Origin: Tridacna crocea
Lineage: Eukaryota > Mollusca > Bivalvia > Cardiida > Cardiidae
NCBI GenBank assembly: GCA_943736015.1
Contig: OX031057.1
Span: forward strand, 37,472,501 to 37,536,500
DNA length: 64,000 bases
Reading direction: 5' to 3'
This document shows, piece by piece, positions 1 to 10,747 of the stretch. Each line of letters starts with the position of its first letter. Within the stretch, counting starts at the first letter, position 1. The position numbers and the translations under genes are program-made. The notes under the pieces are model-generated. The model saw only the letters and a list, made by a program, of their open reading frames with translations. It searched no databases and was not told where the DNA came from.

Positions 1-925
1 AGAATGTGTGGTTATAAACAAGAAGATTTTCAAATTTTCAATAAAAGGCCCTGTAAAACATAAAATCCATGAGACAAGGCTAAATTTAGTGGTCCTAGTC
101 TTTATTATGGTTAGTAACAAGATGACTTAGAAAGTTTTCACCACAAAAGCCCATGTAAAACTTGTGACCCCTGATGTGGGGACAAACTTGACCCTAAGGC
201 TATAATTTGGGCCCTCCTGGTAGAGGCCCACTAGATAAAGCTAAATGCAAAATTTGGTAGCCCTAAGCCTTATGGCTTGGTACGAAAAGATTTTTAAAGT
301 TTTCACTATATAAGCCCATATAAAACTTGTGACCCCTGGGGCCGGGCCAAATTTGACCTCTGGGCTATCATTTGGGCACCCTGGGTAGAGGTCTACTAGA
401 TAAAGCTACATGCCAAATTTGGTAGCCCTAGGCCCTATGGCTAGGTATTAGAAGGATTTTAAAGTTTTCCCTATATAAGCCCATATAAAACTTGTGACCC
501 CTGGGGTGGGGCCAATTTTGACCCCAGGGCTATTATTTGAAGGAACTTGGTAGAGGTCCACTAGATAAAGCTACATGCCAAATTTGGTAGCCCTAGGCCT
601 TATGGTTTCAGAGAAGAAGATTTTTAAAAATTTTCAATACTTTTCAGTTTTGTTGCCATGGCAACCAGAGTTTTTGAAGGAATAAAATTCTTTCAAGGAA
701 TTCTGAAGAGGACCATGGCAGGATCATTTCTGTGAAGTTTCATCAAAATTGGATGGGTAGTTTCAGAGAAGAAGATGTTTGAAATAAAAGTTAACGCACG
801 CACGGACGCACGGACGTACAACCAAAACTGAATAAGGGGACAAATTATAAAGGGCCTAAACTAAAGGGCCACCAAAAAAAAATCTACCAAACTGTTTTAA
901 AGGGCCTCCTTCAAAGGAGGGGGCC
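1..925 (+). repeat. Tandem-cored interspersed repeat, 3' part
   Basis: About four diverged units of roughly 130-150 bp follow one another. Recurring phrases are AAGCCCATATAAAACTTGTGACC, given here as AAGCCCATATAAAAC then TTGTGACCCCTG, and GCCAAATTTGGTAGCCCTA. They are followed by a CACGCACGGACG-rich run near 793-818. The same phrases occur near 47.7-48.4 and 52.5-53.6 kb, so this is one interspersed family. No coding potential is visible. The left border lies outside the window. Confidence 0.7.
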
Positions 926-1589
926 GTCCATACAACTGATGTGCCTGTTCAAGTTTTCACATTTCAATCATCATCACATGCTCACAAATGGATGAAGTTT
1001 TTAATTTTGGAGGAGGTCTGCTGGGTAATGTAACATGCCAGATATCAAAGCTCTAGTCCTTATGTTTTGAGACAAGCTTTTTGAAGTTTCCATCTTTCAC
1101 TGGATGCAAAACATAGTTACCTCGGGAATGGTCATCTAAGATGATAGGGCCTTAATTTGAAGTTCTTAGTAGAGGTCACATACCAAATACCAAAACTGTA
1201 GATTAATATAGTTTGGAACAAAAATTTACAAGTTTTGCCTATATAACTATGACCTCCGCTTTGCCTATAACTCTGACCTCCCAAGTCAATTATAACAATC
1301 TTGGTTGAGGTTCACTACTTAAAGATACATACCAAATATCAAAACTGGGCCATGCAATTTCACGAAAGTCCATAAAGTTGCCATGTTGTTCCACAAAATG
1401 AAATGTATGAAATGTCTTGAACAAACTTTGTCTTAAGCTGAAGAAGGTTTTTTCAAAATCAGCCCAGCACTTTGCAAGAGGGTATTTTAAAAATTCTACT
1501 CTGTTACCATGCCAAACAGAGTTCTTAACTAAATAAAATTCTTTGAACCAGTTTTGTTGGGTACAAATTAAGAAATATTCCTGTTAAGT
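926..1589. other. No recognised gene; diverged continuation of the repeat
   Basis: The stretch still contains weak echoes of the preceding repeat (for example GAGGTCAC and ATACCAAATA phrases near 1160-1340). I see no open frame of interest and no RNA gene. Confidence 0.4.
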
Positions 1590-1801
1590 TTAACTCTTTC
1601 GGCACCAAATAAACTAAGTCGGCCTCTTTATATGGCTGTAAATACAATCCACTGCGTCTGCGGGAGATTTTCATCATATAGGCTTGAACCAAACAAGCTG
1701 AGGGCATAGATCAAAGATCAGACTGCACCTTCTTTGCAGTCTGATCTTGATCTATGCCATCCACAAGTCCCCCTTTTCGCCTATGGCACTAAAAGGGTTA
1801 A
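1590..1801. mobile_element. piggyBac-like MITE, family D
   Basis: Flanked by TTAA (1590-1593 and 1798-1801). The ends are imperfect inverted repeats starting CTCTTTCGGCACCAAA. The centre is a hairpin: GCATAGATCAAAGATCAG followed by ACTGCA, a 7-base loop, then its complement ending GATCTATGC. A second, more decayed copy lies at 27891-28068. The TTAA duplication and CTCTTT/CCCTTT-type ends are typical of the piggyBac superfamily. There is no transposase, so the element is non-autonomous. Confidence 0.7.
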
Positions 1802-2159
1802 AATTGGCAGTGGATTAAGAGAAGTTTAAACAATTGTGTGGAGTATGTCCTTGTGAGGTAGAGCATGGGGCCTCGTTATCAAGCGGTCTCTTGGGATTTT
1901 TCATCAGCCCATACATTCGCCACAAGTATTGGTACTTAGTTTCCTGGAAGCAGAATCGAGAGATTTGTATAAATTGTGAAAACTTGTTTTTCAATTGCGG
2001 TAAAATAAATGTTTAAACAACTGTGGACTTACATCAGATAAAAACGATCACTATAGTTTGCTCGAACACTTTGTGTACAGACAATTTAAAAATCCAATCC
2101 TAGGATTTTCCATACCTAGTTATCACTTGGCAGTAAATGCTGAGCAGTCGGATCAGATT

Positions 2160-2345
2160 TTAACTCTTTCCCAAACAATGCTGACTTTTCAGGACCCTGA
2201 GAAGTAATAGCAATTTCTTCTTTTTCAACAGTGTTTTATACCCCATAAGGTATCAATTTTTCAATTCACAAGCAATTTGAATTTTCATCTGTAACTTCCT
2301 TGAATTTGGATCAGTCTGAAATTTTGTTGTCTGCTAATGGGTTAA
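2160..2345 (+). mobile_element. piggyBac-like MITE, family A, hairpin eroded
   Basis: TTAA-flanked copy with recognisable family A flanks (GACCCTGAGAAG on the left, TTTGGATCAGTCTGAAATT on the right). Most of one hairpin arm is lost, leaving AGCAATTTCTTCTTTTTC. Confidence 0.7.
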
Positions 2346-2638
2346 TCATAATCACATTGCAGATTTTCAGACTTGTTCTGTATATCCTTCAGTGTTTTTG
2401 TAAGTCCCCAGCAGTTTTGTAGGGAAGAATAAATGAGCACAGAAAAACAATTTTAAATTTTTAATAACTGTATAAAAAAAACCCTACAACCCTTTAAATT
2501 TTTGTAATATTTGGATCCAGTGTTTGAACCTTTCTGCAAATACAAACAATATTTGATACAAGATTTATGAATGAAAAACAATGCTTTTATTAAGATTTAA
2601 CAAAACGGCTATATATGTTATTCTATAGTGACAATTTT

Positions 2639-2867
2639 TTAACTCTTTACCACACAATCCCGACTTATAATGACCCTGAGAAAGAAGGTTTTTAAAAACA
2701 TTGTGGGAAAAGGAGAAAATGCTGGTAACCAGCATTTTCTCCTTTTCCGACAATGTTTTCTACCCTTTCCAAATCAAATTTCAATTTTTGATTCACATTT
2801 GATTTGTCGTCTGGAAATGCTTTCAATTTGGACCAGCCCAAAATTTTTCCATTTGGTAATGAGTTAA
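2639..2867 (+). mobile_element. piggyBac-like MITE, family A, complete
   Basis: TTAA at both ends and ends of type CTCTTTACCACACAAT. The palindrome at 2698-2756 has arms ATTGTGGGAAAAGGAG and its complement around an apex GCTGGTAACCAGC. The arms are near-perfect, with a single mismatch (TTTTCCGACAAT). This is a good reference copy for the forward orientation of family A (GACCCTGAGAAAG to the left of the hairpin, GTCGTCTG to the right). Confidence 0.85.
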
Positions 2868-2946
2868 AGTCTGACTTAAGCAATTTTTTTTTCACCCAGA
2901 AAATGTCCAATTACTATGAATACATCTTGCAGACCTCTCTTCAAAA

Positions 2947-2984
2947 AAGTGAAATTGCTCATGAGCATGAGCAATTTCACTTTA
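2947..2984. repeat. Orphan hairpin, family B type
   Basis: Near-perfect palindrome with arms AGTGAAATTGCTCATG. It matches the central hairpin of family B (3134-3358), but I see no matching family B ends around it. Possibly a remnant of a deleted copy. Confidence 0.6.
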
Positions 2985-3133
2985 ACTCAATGTTTCAAGT
3001 CTATTATCAAAACAATACTTCCAGTTGTCCAACTCTGTCCACTCTAGCAATCGAAGATTTTAAAATGGTAAACCCTCAAACTGTTCCTTTCTGTAAAAGG
3101 ACAACAAGAATCACATATCACAACAATAGCATC

Positions 3134-3358
3134 TTAACCCTTTAGTCCATACTCATTTCTACGCATTGCTTGTAGGAGCCTTTGGAAAACATTGTGGCAA
3201 AAGGTGAAATTGCTCATGATGAGCAATTTCACCTTTTGCCACAATGTTTTCTATGCTATCAAAAGGTGTCATATGCACATAAGAAACAGCTTCATCCTTG
3301 CTGTTATTTAGGGTCAATTAGAGATACCATAGAAATGCCTTATGGGGTAAAGGGTTAA
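3134..3358 (+). mobile_element. piggyBac-like MITE, family B, complete
   Basis: TTAA at both ends, ends of type CCCTTTAGTCCATA / TATGGGGTAAAGGG. The central palindrome has arms ATTGTGGCAAAAGGTG and AAATTGCTCATG. The flanks differ from family A but the stem is related, with substitutions mirrored on both arms. Other family B copies are at 50992-51220 and 52027-52255. Confidence 0.85.
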
Positions 3359-4294
3359 AAGTCTTACTCTAGCAGAAGACATTTTGAAGTTTACAACAAA
3401 CAAAATGTGGAAACTGAGATCATTATTCCTAAGAATTTTATGACATGGCTAATAAAATATGTATCAAATGAGGCAACTGCTCAAAAAGAACGATCTCATC
3501 TTTTCTAAAAGCATTTTAAACTTTTTGCCATTTTTGCTTAATTCTGAATTCTTTTTTTTCATTTATGTTTTGAAAGCAAGAGCAAGGTGTGTTTGTGAAA
3601 CATGAACAACAATGGAAAGCTTTTACTTATATACAGTTTTTTAACTTGGGCACGACAAGGCAACAACAGTATGCAGCATCATACATCTTCATGCATTCTT
3701 TTCTATTTCAGTGTTATTTGTCCCTCTATCCACTTTTCTGCATACATATGTAATTCCTTCAGCTCTTTTTCTTTTCATCTTGTACGCTTCACTGAAATTT
3801 ATTCAAACAAAAGATATTTGCTTAATTCAATCTGCATTACGTTTACTCCCCCCAATTAAAAAAAAAAGATGCCTACTTGAACCAAAGCACTGAGGTACAT
3901 AGACCTAACCGTTACATTATCATTATTTTGATGCATTTATCAAATAATAATAGTAAGTGTTACTTGAATAATTATTCAATCAAATTGAATGAGAATGCAG
4001 TTACATCCATGGCTTCAGAGTTTCTCTGCTTTTACTTTTTTTAATTGGAATGAAGTATGTGGCTTTTACCAAATTTTCCTGGGGATAGTTCACTTGTTCA
4101 TTCATTGCGAACCAGATAACCAGATAAACAAGGACCCTCCACCATCAAATGGCAAATGTAGGATAGGAACCATCTTCTCCCAGGAGAGTCCTGCATCTTT
4201 GCACCTTAAACACTCAAATCACAAATAACCTGTATACCTTCAAGTCAAGTGTAAATGAAAACAACAGAACTTGAAACAAGTAGAGCTACTCGAT
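3359..4294. other. No recognised feature
   Basis: AT-rich sequence. Several short chance ORFs show no family resemblance or splice-site support. Confidence 0.5.
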
Positions 4295-4523
4295 TTAACT
4301 CTTTACCACACGACGACATTTTAGACTGGTCCAAATTGAAAGCATTTGCAGACGACAAAATAAGGGTGACTGAAAAGTTGAAATTTGTTCTGGGAAGGGT
4401 AGAAAACACTATGGGAAAAGGAGAAAATGCTTGTTACCAGCATTTTCTCCTTTTCCCACAGTGTTTTCAAAAGGCTTCTTTCTCAGGGGCGTCAAAAGTA
4501 GGGATTGTGTGGTAATGGGTTAA
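4295..4523 (-). mobile_element. piggyBac-like MITE, family A, complete, reversed
   Basis: TTAA at both ends. Read in reverse it has the family A order. Apex TGCTTGTTACCAGCA, stem otherwise near-perfect. Confidence 0.85.
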
Positions 4524-5400
4524 CCTTTAAAAATGGCATTTCTACATGTTGATATCTAGACTGCTTATCTCGCAAATGCAAATTGGGTGGTTGGGTGGTT
4601 CCTACATTGGCCTCCCCCCTCAAGTACATCTTCAGTGCGATGTTCCAACATACAATTGATATAGATCAATCAGACAACTAACTTCCTTAACTTGAGGATT
4701 TTTATCTATAAAAAAATAAAAAAAGGAGGAGACATAATCATCTAACAATTGTTTCATTCTATAGATTATTTTAGCTCTGCCTTTCAAATGCACAATAATC
4801 ATAGGAGGAAATGGATATTCTGATTGGTTGATGAAAAAGTCAAAGTATCTATCATCCATTGAAATTGCTCCTTTCATTTGGTGGCGACGTCACACAAAAT
4901 GGATCTTGAAGGCTATTTCAAAACAGTTGGAAGAAACCAAAATGACATAAGTTGAGTAACACTGCTGTTCAGTGGAATTGAAGTGCATTTTTGTAGGTCA
5001 CAGGCAGAAAATTGGTTATCGATCTGGACCATTATGTCTCAGCATCTTTAGTATACTTTAAAAGGGGAATATCACATAATTGATGTACGAACACGTCACA
5101 AAATCAGCCTTTTTTTTTTGAGAATGTTCGGTGATTATGATACAATTTGTTGACATAGATTATCAAATGTCCTAATTAATTTGAAGAAAACTGTAAAAGC
5201 TTCCACTGGGTGAAAATACAATTATGATATCAATTAAACTGATGGAAAAGTTGTTGTTTTATGTCCAGATAGTATGTTTTTCAGTCACATCCCTTGTTTA
5301 TGTATAGGTACATACCATATTTAAATGCTTGAACCCATATGTTTTTCATGGAATCAAATTCTGTGAACAGCTGTAGAGGACCTTTCAAGGAATATTTCTG
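4524..5400. other. No recognised feature
   Basis: Mixed AT-rich sequence without a supported gene. Phrases near 5330-5400 (CTTTCAAGGAATATTTCTG, CCAAGTTTGG) resemble the tandem-cored repeat family. Confidence 0.4.
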
Positions 5401-7345
5401 CCAAGTTTGGTTAACATTTGCCCAGTGGTGTAGGAGAAGATTGTTATAGAAATTGTGACAAGCACAGATTGATCACAGCAAAGAGCCATTGGCCCTCAAA
5501 AAATAAAATGCAACCAAAAATTCATTACAAATGGTGCTTTACTACAATGAAGAAAGGGCCACTGTCCAAAGCAAAGAGCCACTGGCCCTCAATAAATAAA
5601 ATGCAACTCAAAATTAAGGTCAAATGAAGCTTTCTTCCATTGAAGGAATTAAAGAAAGGGCCATTATCCAAAACAAAGAGTCACTGGTCCTCAATAAATA
5701 AAATGAAACTCAAAATTCAATACTGGTTGTTGTACAAATGGTGCTTTCTTCCATTGAAGAAAAAAGGCCATTTGCTCAGTAGGTCACTGGCCCACAATTA
5801 CTAGAATACATGCAACTGAAAACATCTAAAATGTTTACTGAACAAAGCCTCATTTTCAAATGAGGAAATTTTTTTTATATTCATCATCATCCTAATTTCA
5901 AAAAGATTTAAGAAACAAGAACATGTTCTTGTAAATCTTTAAATGAGAAAGGGCCACTGTCCAAAGCAAAGGGCCACTGGCCCTCAATAAATAAAATGCA
6001 ACTCAAAATTCAGTTCAAATGAAACTTTCTTCCATTGAAGGAATTAAAGAAAGGGCCATTTTCCAAAACAAAGGGCCAATTGCCCTCAATAAATAAAATT
6101 AAACTAAAAATTCAATACTGGTTGTTGTACAAATGGTGCTTTCTTCCATTGAAGAAAAGGCCATTTGCTCAGTAGGTCACTGGCCAACAATCACTAGAAT
6201 ACATGCAACTGAAAACATCTAAAATGTTTACTGGACAAAGCATCATTTTCAATTGAAGAAATTTCTTTTATATTTGTCTTCATCCTAATTTCAACATGAT
6301 TTAAGAAACAAGAACATGTTCTTGTAAATCTTTTAATGAGAAAGGGCCACTGTCTAAAGCAAAGAGCCACTGGCCTTAAAAAAATTAAATGAAACTAAAA
6401 ATTCATTACTGATTGTTGTACAAATAGTGCTTTCTTCCGTTGAAAAAAGGCCAGTAGCTCAGTTGGTCACTGGCCCACAATAACTTGAAGACATGCAACT
6501 GAAAACATCTAAAATGTTTACTGGACAAGATGTCATTTTCAAATGAACTTTTTTTTTATATTCGTCATTATCGTAATTTCAAAAAGATTTAAGAAACAAG
6601 AACATGTTCTTTTAAATCTTTTAAAGAGAAAGGGCCACTGTCCAAAGCAAAGGGCCACTGGCCCTCAATAAATAAAATGCAACTCAAAATTCAGTTCAAA
6701 TGAAGCTTTCTTCCATGGAAGGAATTAACCCTTTACCACACAATCCCGACTTTTAACACCCTGGGAAAGAAGCCTTTTGAAAACACTGTTTTCTACCCTT
6801 TCCAGACCAAATTTTAACTTTTTCAGTCACTTTTATTTTGTTGTCTGCAAATGCTTTCAATTTGGGCCAGTCTAAAATTCTCTCGTGTGGTAAAGATTTA
6901 AAGAGAGGGCCATTATCCAAAACAAAGAGCCATTGGTCCTCAAAAAATAAAATGCAACTCAAAATTCATTTCAAATGAAACTTTCTTCCATTGAAGGAAT
7001 TAAAGAAAGGGCCATTTTCCAAAACAAAGAGCCACTGGTCCTCAATAAATAAAATTAAACTAAAAATTCATTACTGGTTGTTGTACAAATGGTGCTTTCT
7101 TCCATTGAAAAAAAGGCCATTTCCTCAGTAGGTCACTGGCCAACAATCACTAGAATACATGCAACTGAAAACACCTAAAATGTTTACTGGACCAAGGGTC
7201 ATTTTCAAATGAAGATCTTTTTTTTTTTTTATATTTGTCATCATCCTAATTTAAACAAATTCTTGTAAATCTTTTAATGAGAAAGGGCCACTGGCCCTCA
7301 ATAAATAAAATGAATCTCTGGAAATCCAAAATGATTGTTGCATGT
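5401..7345 (+). repeat. Tandem array of ~390-bp units (AAAGGGCCACTG repeat)
   Basis: Four to five diverged units, each with AAAGGGCCACTGTCC, AAGAGCCACTGGCCCTC, AATAAATAAAATGCAACTC, TTCTTCCATTGAAGGAATTA and a palindromic segment centred on GAACATGTTC (5919-5928, 6312-6321, 6600-6609). The final unit has lost the palindrome (near 7250). One unit is interrupted by a family A MITE at 6725-6901, while sister units keep the uninterrupted GGAATTAAAG site. No coding frame runs through the array. Confidence 0.85.
6725..6901 (+). mobile_element. piggyBac-like MITE, family A, hairpin cleanly missing
   Basis: TTAA at 6725-6728 and 6898-6901. The flanking domains of family A are intact, but the whole palindrome is absent: the text reads GAAAACACTGTTTTCTACC where complete copies have about 54 bp more. 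It sits in the tandem array, whose sister units read GGAATTAAAGA at the same place (5649, 6044, 7000), which confirms TTAA as the target. Confidence 0.85.
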
Positions 7346-7485
7346 ACATGTATCATCAAGTGAAGAAAGGGCCATTGCACTCAAACCCATAAATAACTGA
7401 CAAACAAATTACAACTGAATACCAGTAACATCTTTAACAAGACATTTTCTTGCGCTTACGTATAAACTGTTCATGGAAACTGATG

Positions 7486-7521
7486 TCAAAAGGACAAGTA
7501 TCTTTCTTCTTCACCATATGC
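7486..7521 (-). CDS. Candidate terminal exon of unrecognised gene
   Basis: A pyrimidine-rich acceptor (GTACTCCTTTCAG) precedes a phase-0 frame reading AYGEEERYLSF and then TGA. This continues in phase from the candidate exon at 9232-9437 if that exon carries one extra base. A second frame of the same exon is open for 28 codons, to a stop at 7434-7436, and contains PFDISFHEQFIRKRK, so the correct frame is uncertain. No protein family was recognised. Confidence is limited because the chain depends on the frameshift described for the upstream exon. Confidence 0.3.
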   Translation of the reverse strand, partial: AYGEEERYLSF

Positions 7522-8067
7522 CTGAAAGGAGTACAGCTATTGTTAACTCTTTCAACACTTGGCACAGAAAATGAAACCTGATCAGGGTTCTCACTAGGTC
7601 ATGAATCCCTAACCATAAGCCCAAACTTTCAAGAGTCAAAATTGAATTTCCAAGGGTCAAAGAGAAATGTCATAGGGTCAAAGTTACTAGGTTAATGTGG
7701 AGGAATATGGGTGAAATAAACACAATTTTTCAATAGTGTTGTTCTTTACATCTATTTATGGACAGAAACTAAACAAAAAAATACCTCATTTAATGAACAG
7801 ACATGTTGGAATGAAGTAAATAGATGAATTTTAACTTACAGCCCTAACATGCAATTCATCACTTTGAATAAATGGACACAAACAATCTTTTACCTATTTA
7901 CCAAACAACAAAATTTTTGAGTCATTCATATTTAGAGCATTTGCAGATAAATGACAATTCAAATGCAGCTTGAATGACTGATTTGTCTTCCATGGCATGG
8001 AACATTATGGAAAAGTGAGCAAATAAGGTCACATCCATTACTCATTTTTTTTTAATCTCTGGTCTAT

Positions 8068-8598
8068 TTCTTAAGATGAATGTCCAATACCTTCATTAAC
8101 AGTTGTTCCAGTGTTATCACTGTATGACAAGGCGGTCTAACTTCCATTGTTCTCTCCCCCCACCATATAATTTGTAGGTTGTTAATCATAAAAGAACCAA
8201 AGTGTTTTTTTTCCTCTCATTACAGAACAGAGAATTAAGCTTTAGATTACTGTTTTATATAGAGAATTTAAATAGATTCACAGTTTGAATTCATAATTAA
8301 AGATAAGAAGAAAAATTGAAATGTCTCTGATCGATGATGTCTAATTGACTTTAATTGCGTCATAATAATAATACAATAATTATAAGCTAAACCCTCTGTT
8401 CTGTAATGAGAAAAAAAAACACACTTTGGTTCTTTTATGATTAACAACCTACAAATTAGATTGGGGGTGGCGGGGGGGGGGGGGGGGGGGGTGTGTGTGT
8501 GAGAGAACAGTGTAAGTTAGACCGCCTTGTCTCTTACAGTGACAACACTGGAACAACTGATAAAGAAGGTATTGGAGTATTGGACATCTTCTTAACTC
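8068..8598. repeat. Large imperfect inverted repeat (foldback), G-tract in one arm
   Basis: The left arm (about 8068-8290) reappears inverted at about 8360-8598. Shared words include GACAAGGCGGTCTAACTT, GTTCCAGTGTTNTCACTGTA and GTAGGTTGTTAATCATAAAAG. The right arm has expanded into a 20-base G run at 8472-8491 followed by (GT)n, where the left arm has only CTCCCCCCACC. The right end abuts the TTAA of a family A MITE (8592). Confidence 0.75.
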
Positions 8599-8820
8599 AT
8601 TACCAAATGACAATAGTGTAGGCTTGTCAAAATCGAAAGCATTTGCAGACAACAAAATAAAAGTGACTGAAAATTTGAAATTTGTTTTGTGGAGGGGAGA
8701 AAACATTATGGGAAAATGAGAAAATAATGGTTACCAGCATTTTCTCCTTTTTCCGCAATGTTTTCTAAAGGCTTCTTTCTCAGGGTCGTCAAAAGTAGGG
8801 ATTGTGTGGTAATGGGTAAA
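8592..8820 (-). mobile_element. piggyBac-like MITE, family A, reversed
   Basis: Left TTAA at 8592. The right end has decayed to GGGTAAAG. The stem is imperfect (AAAATAATGGTTACCAGC). Confidence 0.75.
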
Positions 8821-9231
8821 GAAATAGACTAAAGCTGGTAACATACTCTTTTTTATACATCCTTTCATTTTTATAAGAAACTAATTTTTTTTTTCCCAAT
8901 AGAAAAATGTTTGAACTTTAATAGAACACCAAGAATTTTTTTTAAAAATAGATCTAGATCTAGTTAAATTTTCTGCACTCGTCACAAGTTTCACAGCAGA
9001 CCTGAGTAGTTATATACAAACTTTTCGATGTTGCAAGGACAAAAATTCATCAAGTCAAAATACAAATGTAAGCCAGACTTTTTTTTTTATAATTAATGGA
9101 ACAAAGGGCCTTTTGAAAAAAAAATTTTTTTTTCTTTTTATTAAATGGTTAAGTTTTCACAAAGTTGAGTTGATTCACATTACAGTTATTATGTGAAAGT
9201 ATTTTCAAACTTCATCACAGAATTAAATTAC

Positions 9232-9437
9232 CTTCATCTCTTGATCAATCAAATTGTTGATAAAAAGTTCCAGAAGCATCATTCTAAAGTATGCAAACAA
9301 AGCATAAAAATGTCCCTTCTTTTGAATAAAACAAGATAACCATTTACATATCCACGAAAGCTGCATGTAACTGTGTATCTGAGTGGTATACTATCCAATA
9401 ATTGAACTAAATCCATGTCATTCAGAACAAATATTGC
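9232..9437 (-). CDS. Candidate internal exon with apparent 1-bp frameshift
   Basis: Acceptor GGCTTTCAG and donor AAG/GTAATT border 206 bp. Phase 0 reads AIFVLNDMDLVQLLDSIPLR and onward to FKRR, then runs into a stop at 9279. From about 9321 a different frame reads GHFYALFAYFRMMLLELF and stays open to the donor. One extra G in the GGG run near 9320 would join the two parts, make the exon 207 bp, and give phase 0 on both sides. So this is either an assembly or sequencing error or a damaged gene. No family was recognised; the second half is hydrophobic and helix-like. Confidence 0.4.
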
Positions 9438-9560
9438 CTGAAAGCCTAAATTTGCCATTAAAATAGCAGCCACCGTCCACGTGCTTTGTCTGGTCCTTGA
9501 GTTTTATTTTGATCTTGGTGGCCCCTTGTTCTATTTCAGTGAAAAAATTTGCATTATTAC

Positions 9561-9614
9561 CTTTGGTATAACTCCTTTAAGTGACTGTTTACTGACACGT
9601 TTTCTCCTCCTCAT
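9561..9614 (-). CDS. Candidate first coding exon of unrecognised gene
   Basis: The first ATG of this frame gives MRRRKRVSKQSLKGVIPK, ending exactly at the donor AAG/GTAATA in phase 0, which matches the acceptor phase of 9232-9437. The frame is open upstream to a stop near 9750 without any other ATG, so either translation starts at 9614 or the upstream part is 5' UTR. The strongly basic start could be a nuclear or nucleolar signal, but no function can be assigned. Confidence 0.35.
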
Positions 9615-9749
9615 TTTTCGTTCTCCCGTCAACACGAGCTGTTCCACCTTCTTAAGTAAAGCGTGAAATAATACACTTTTGGGCTTGCGAGTCAGGTACC
9701 AATCAACCGAATCGTTTTCGTTAGTCAACGGGATTTTTTTCCCCGTATC

Positions 9750-10747
9750 GCATTAAAATTTATTTCAAAAGAAAATATTTTTGGAAGATATACGTTAGCA
9801 AAGCGGAAATACAAAAAATACTAGCTCTTCAGAATTCTGCATAAATCAATACGTCTGAAAAAATATCGTAATTCGCCGATGTATTCGGGAACCCAAAATT
9901 TTCAAATTAATTATTTTCAAAAATAATAATCATTTTTTCATTCCTTACTCTGGACTGTCCAAAAAATCAGTTTTCCTAAATATAATTCTAGGTTGGCGTT
10001 ACCGATCGCCAAGATCGCCATTGGCGATTAAATTTTATTACAGGCGACTAAAACCCAGGAAAGTGCCGATATTGGCCAAGTTTGAAAGGACAAATCAATT
10101 TCTTAGATCATTTGAAAGACAAAACAGACATTTTTTCCGATGAATTAAATCAAAAACGTATCACAGATAATATCTTTTGCGATGCATGAATTAATGACTG
10201 GTATACAGAAATTTAAATAGCTGTTGAGCTGACGGCACATTTTCACAGATTTGACCAGATTGAAAGAATTTGCAAAATATTTAATGGTAGCAAATGAGGT
10301 GTTTAGCCTTTATTATTCGGACAATCAAATTTATAAGAATCTTTTTGTACTGGCCGGCTGCACAGAAAGATTTTTATAAATTTGACTGATCTTTTAAAGA
10401 ATTATTAAGTACTAAACCTCGTCTCTATTCTTTATTTATCAGTACTTTGCCATTTCAATTTCAAACTAGCGCATATTCTTAATTATGGCTGCAAGCCAAA
10501 TTTTTTTTTTGGTCCTGTCGAGTACACAAAGGCTTACATGTGACACGAATGGCCAGTTGTTCAAGGAAGACCCATTCCTAACTGCAAAAAAGCATTATCA
10601 GCCAATGCAAAAGCAGGCACGATATGAGCTTATTGCTAGGTCATTTACGTGTTGACTGGCAGTCTGCTTGCAGCAGGTTAAATTTGGGGGGGGGGGGGGG
10701 GGGGGGGGAGCAGAACGATTGTATATATTTAGAATGAACGCTTGCAC
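9750..10747. other. No gene recognised; 23-base G run
   Basis: AT-rich non-coding sequence upstream of the candidate minus-strand gene. It includes a run of 23 G at 10686-10708, a potential G-quadruplex or assembly-fragile site. Confidence 0.5.

Noticed and set aside
1854..1870. TGAGGTAG string, let-7-like seed
   Set aside because: Only the eight-base seed matches; there is no let-7 continuation and no precursor hairpin.
2692..2910. Frames reading through MITE hairpins (here and at about 15 other sites)
   Set aside because: Recurring peptides such as ENAGNQHFLLFPQCF come from translation of the palindrome in many copies; they are repeat artefacts.
5401..7345. CRISPR-like repeat array
   Set aside because: Units are ~390 bp, diverged throughout and without unique spacers; the genome is animal.
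7434..7521. Longer frame of the 7.5-kb exon (PFDISFHEQFIRKRK)
   Set aside because: Its entry phase fits neither candidate upstream exon; kept only as an alternative.
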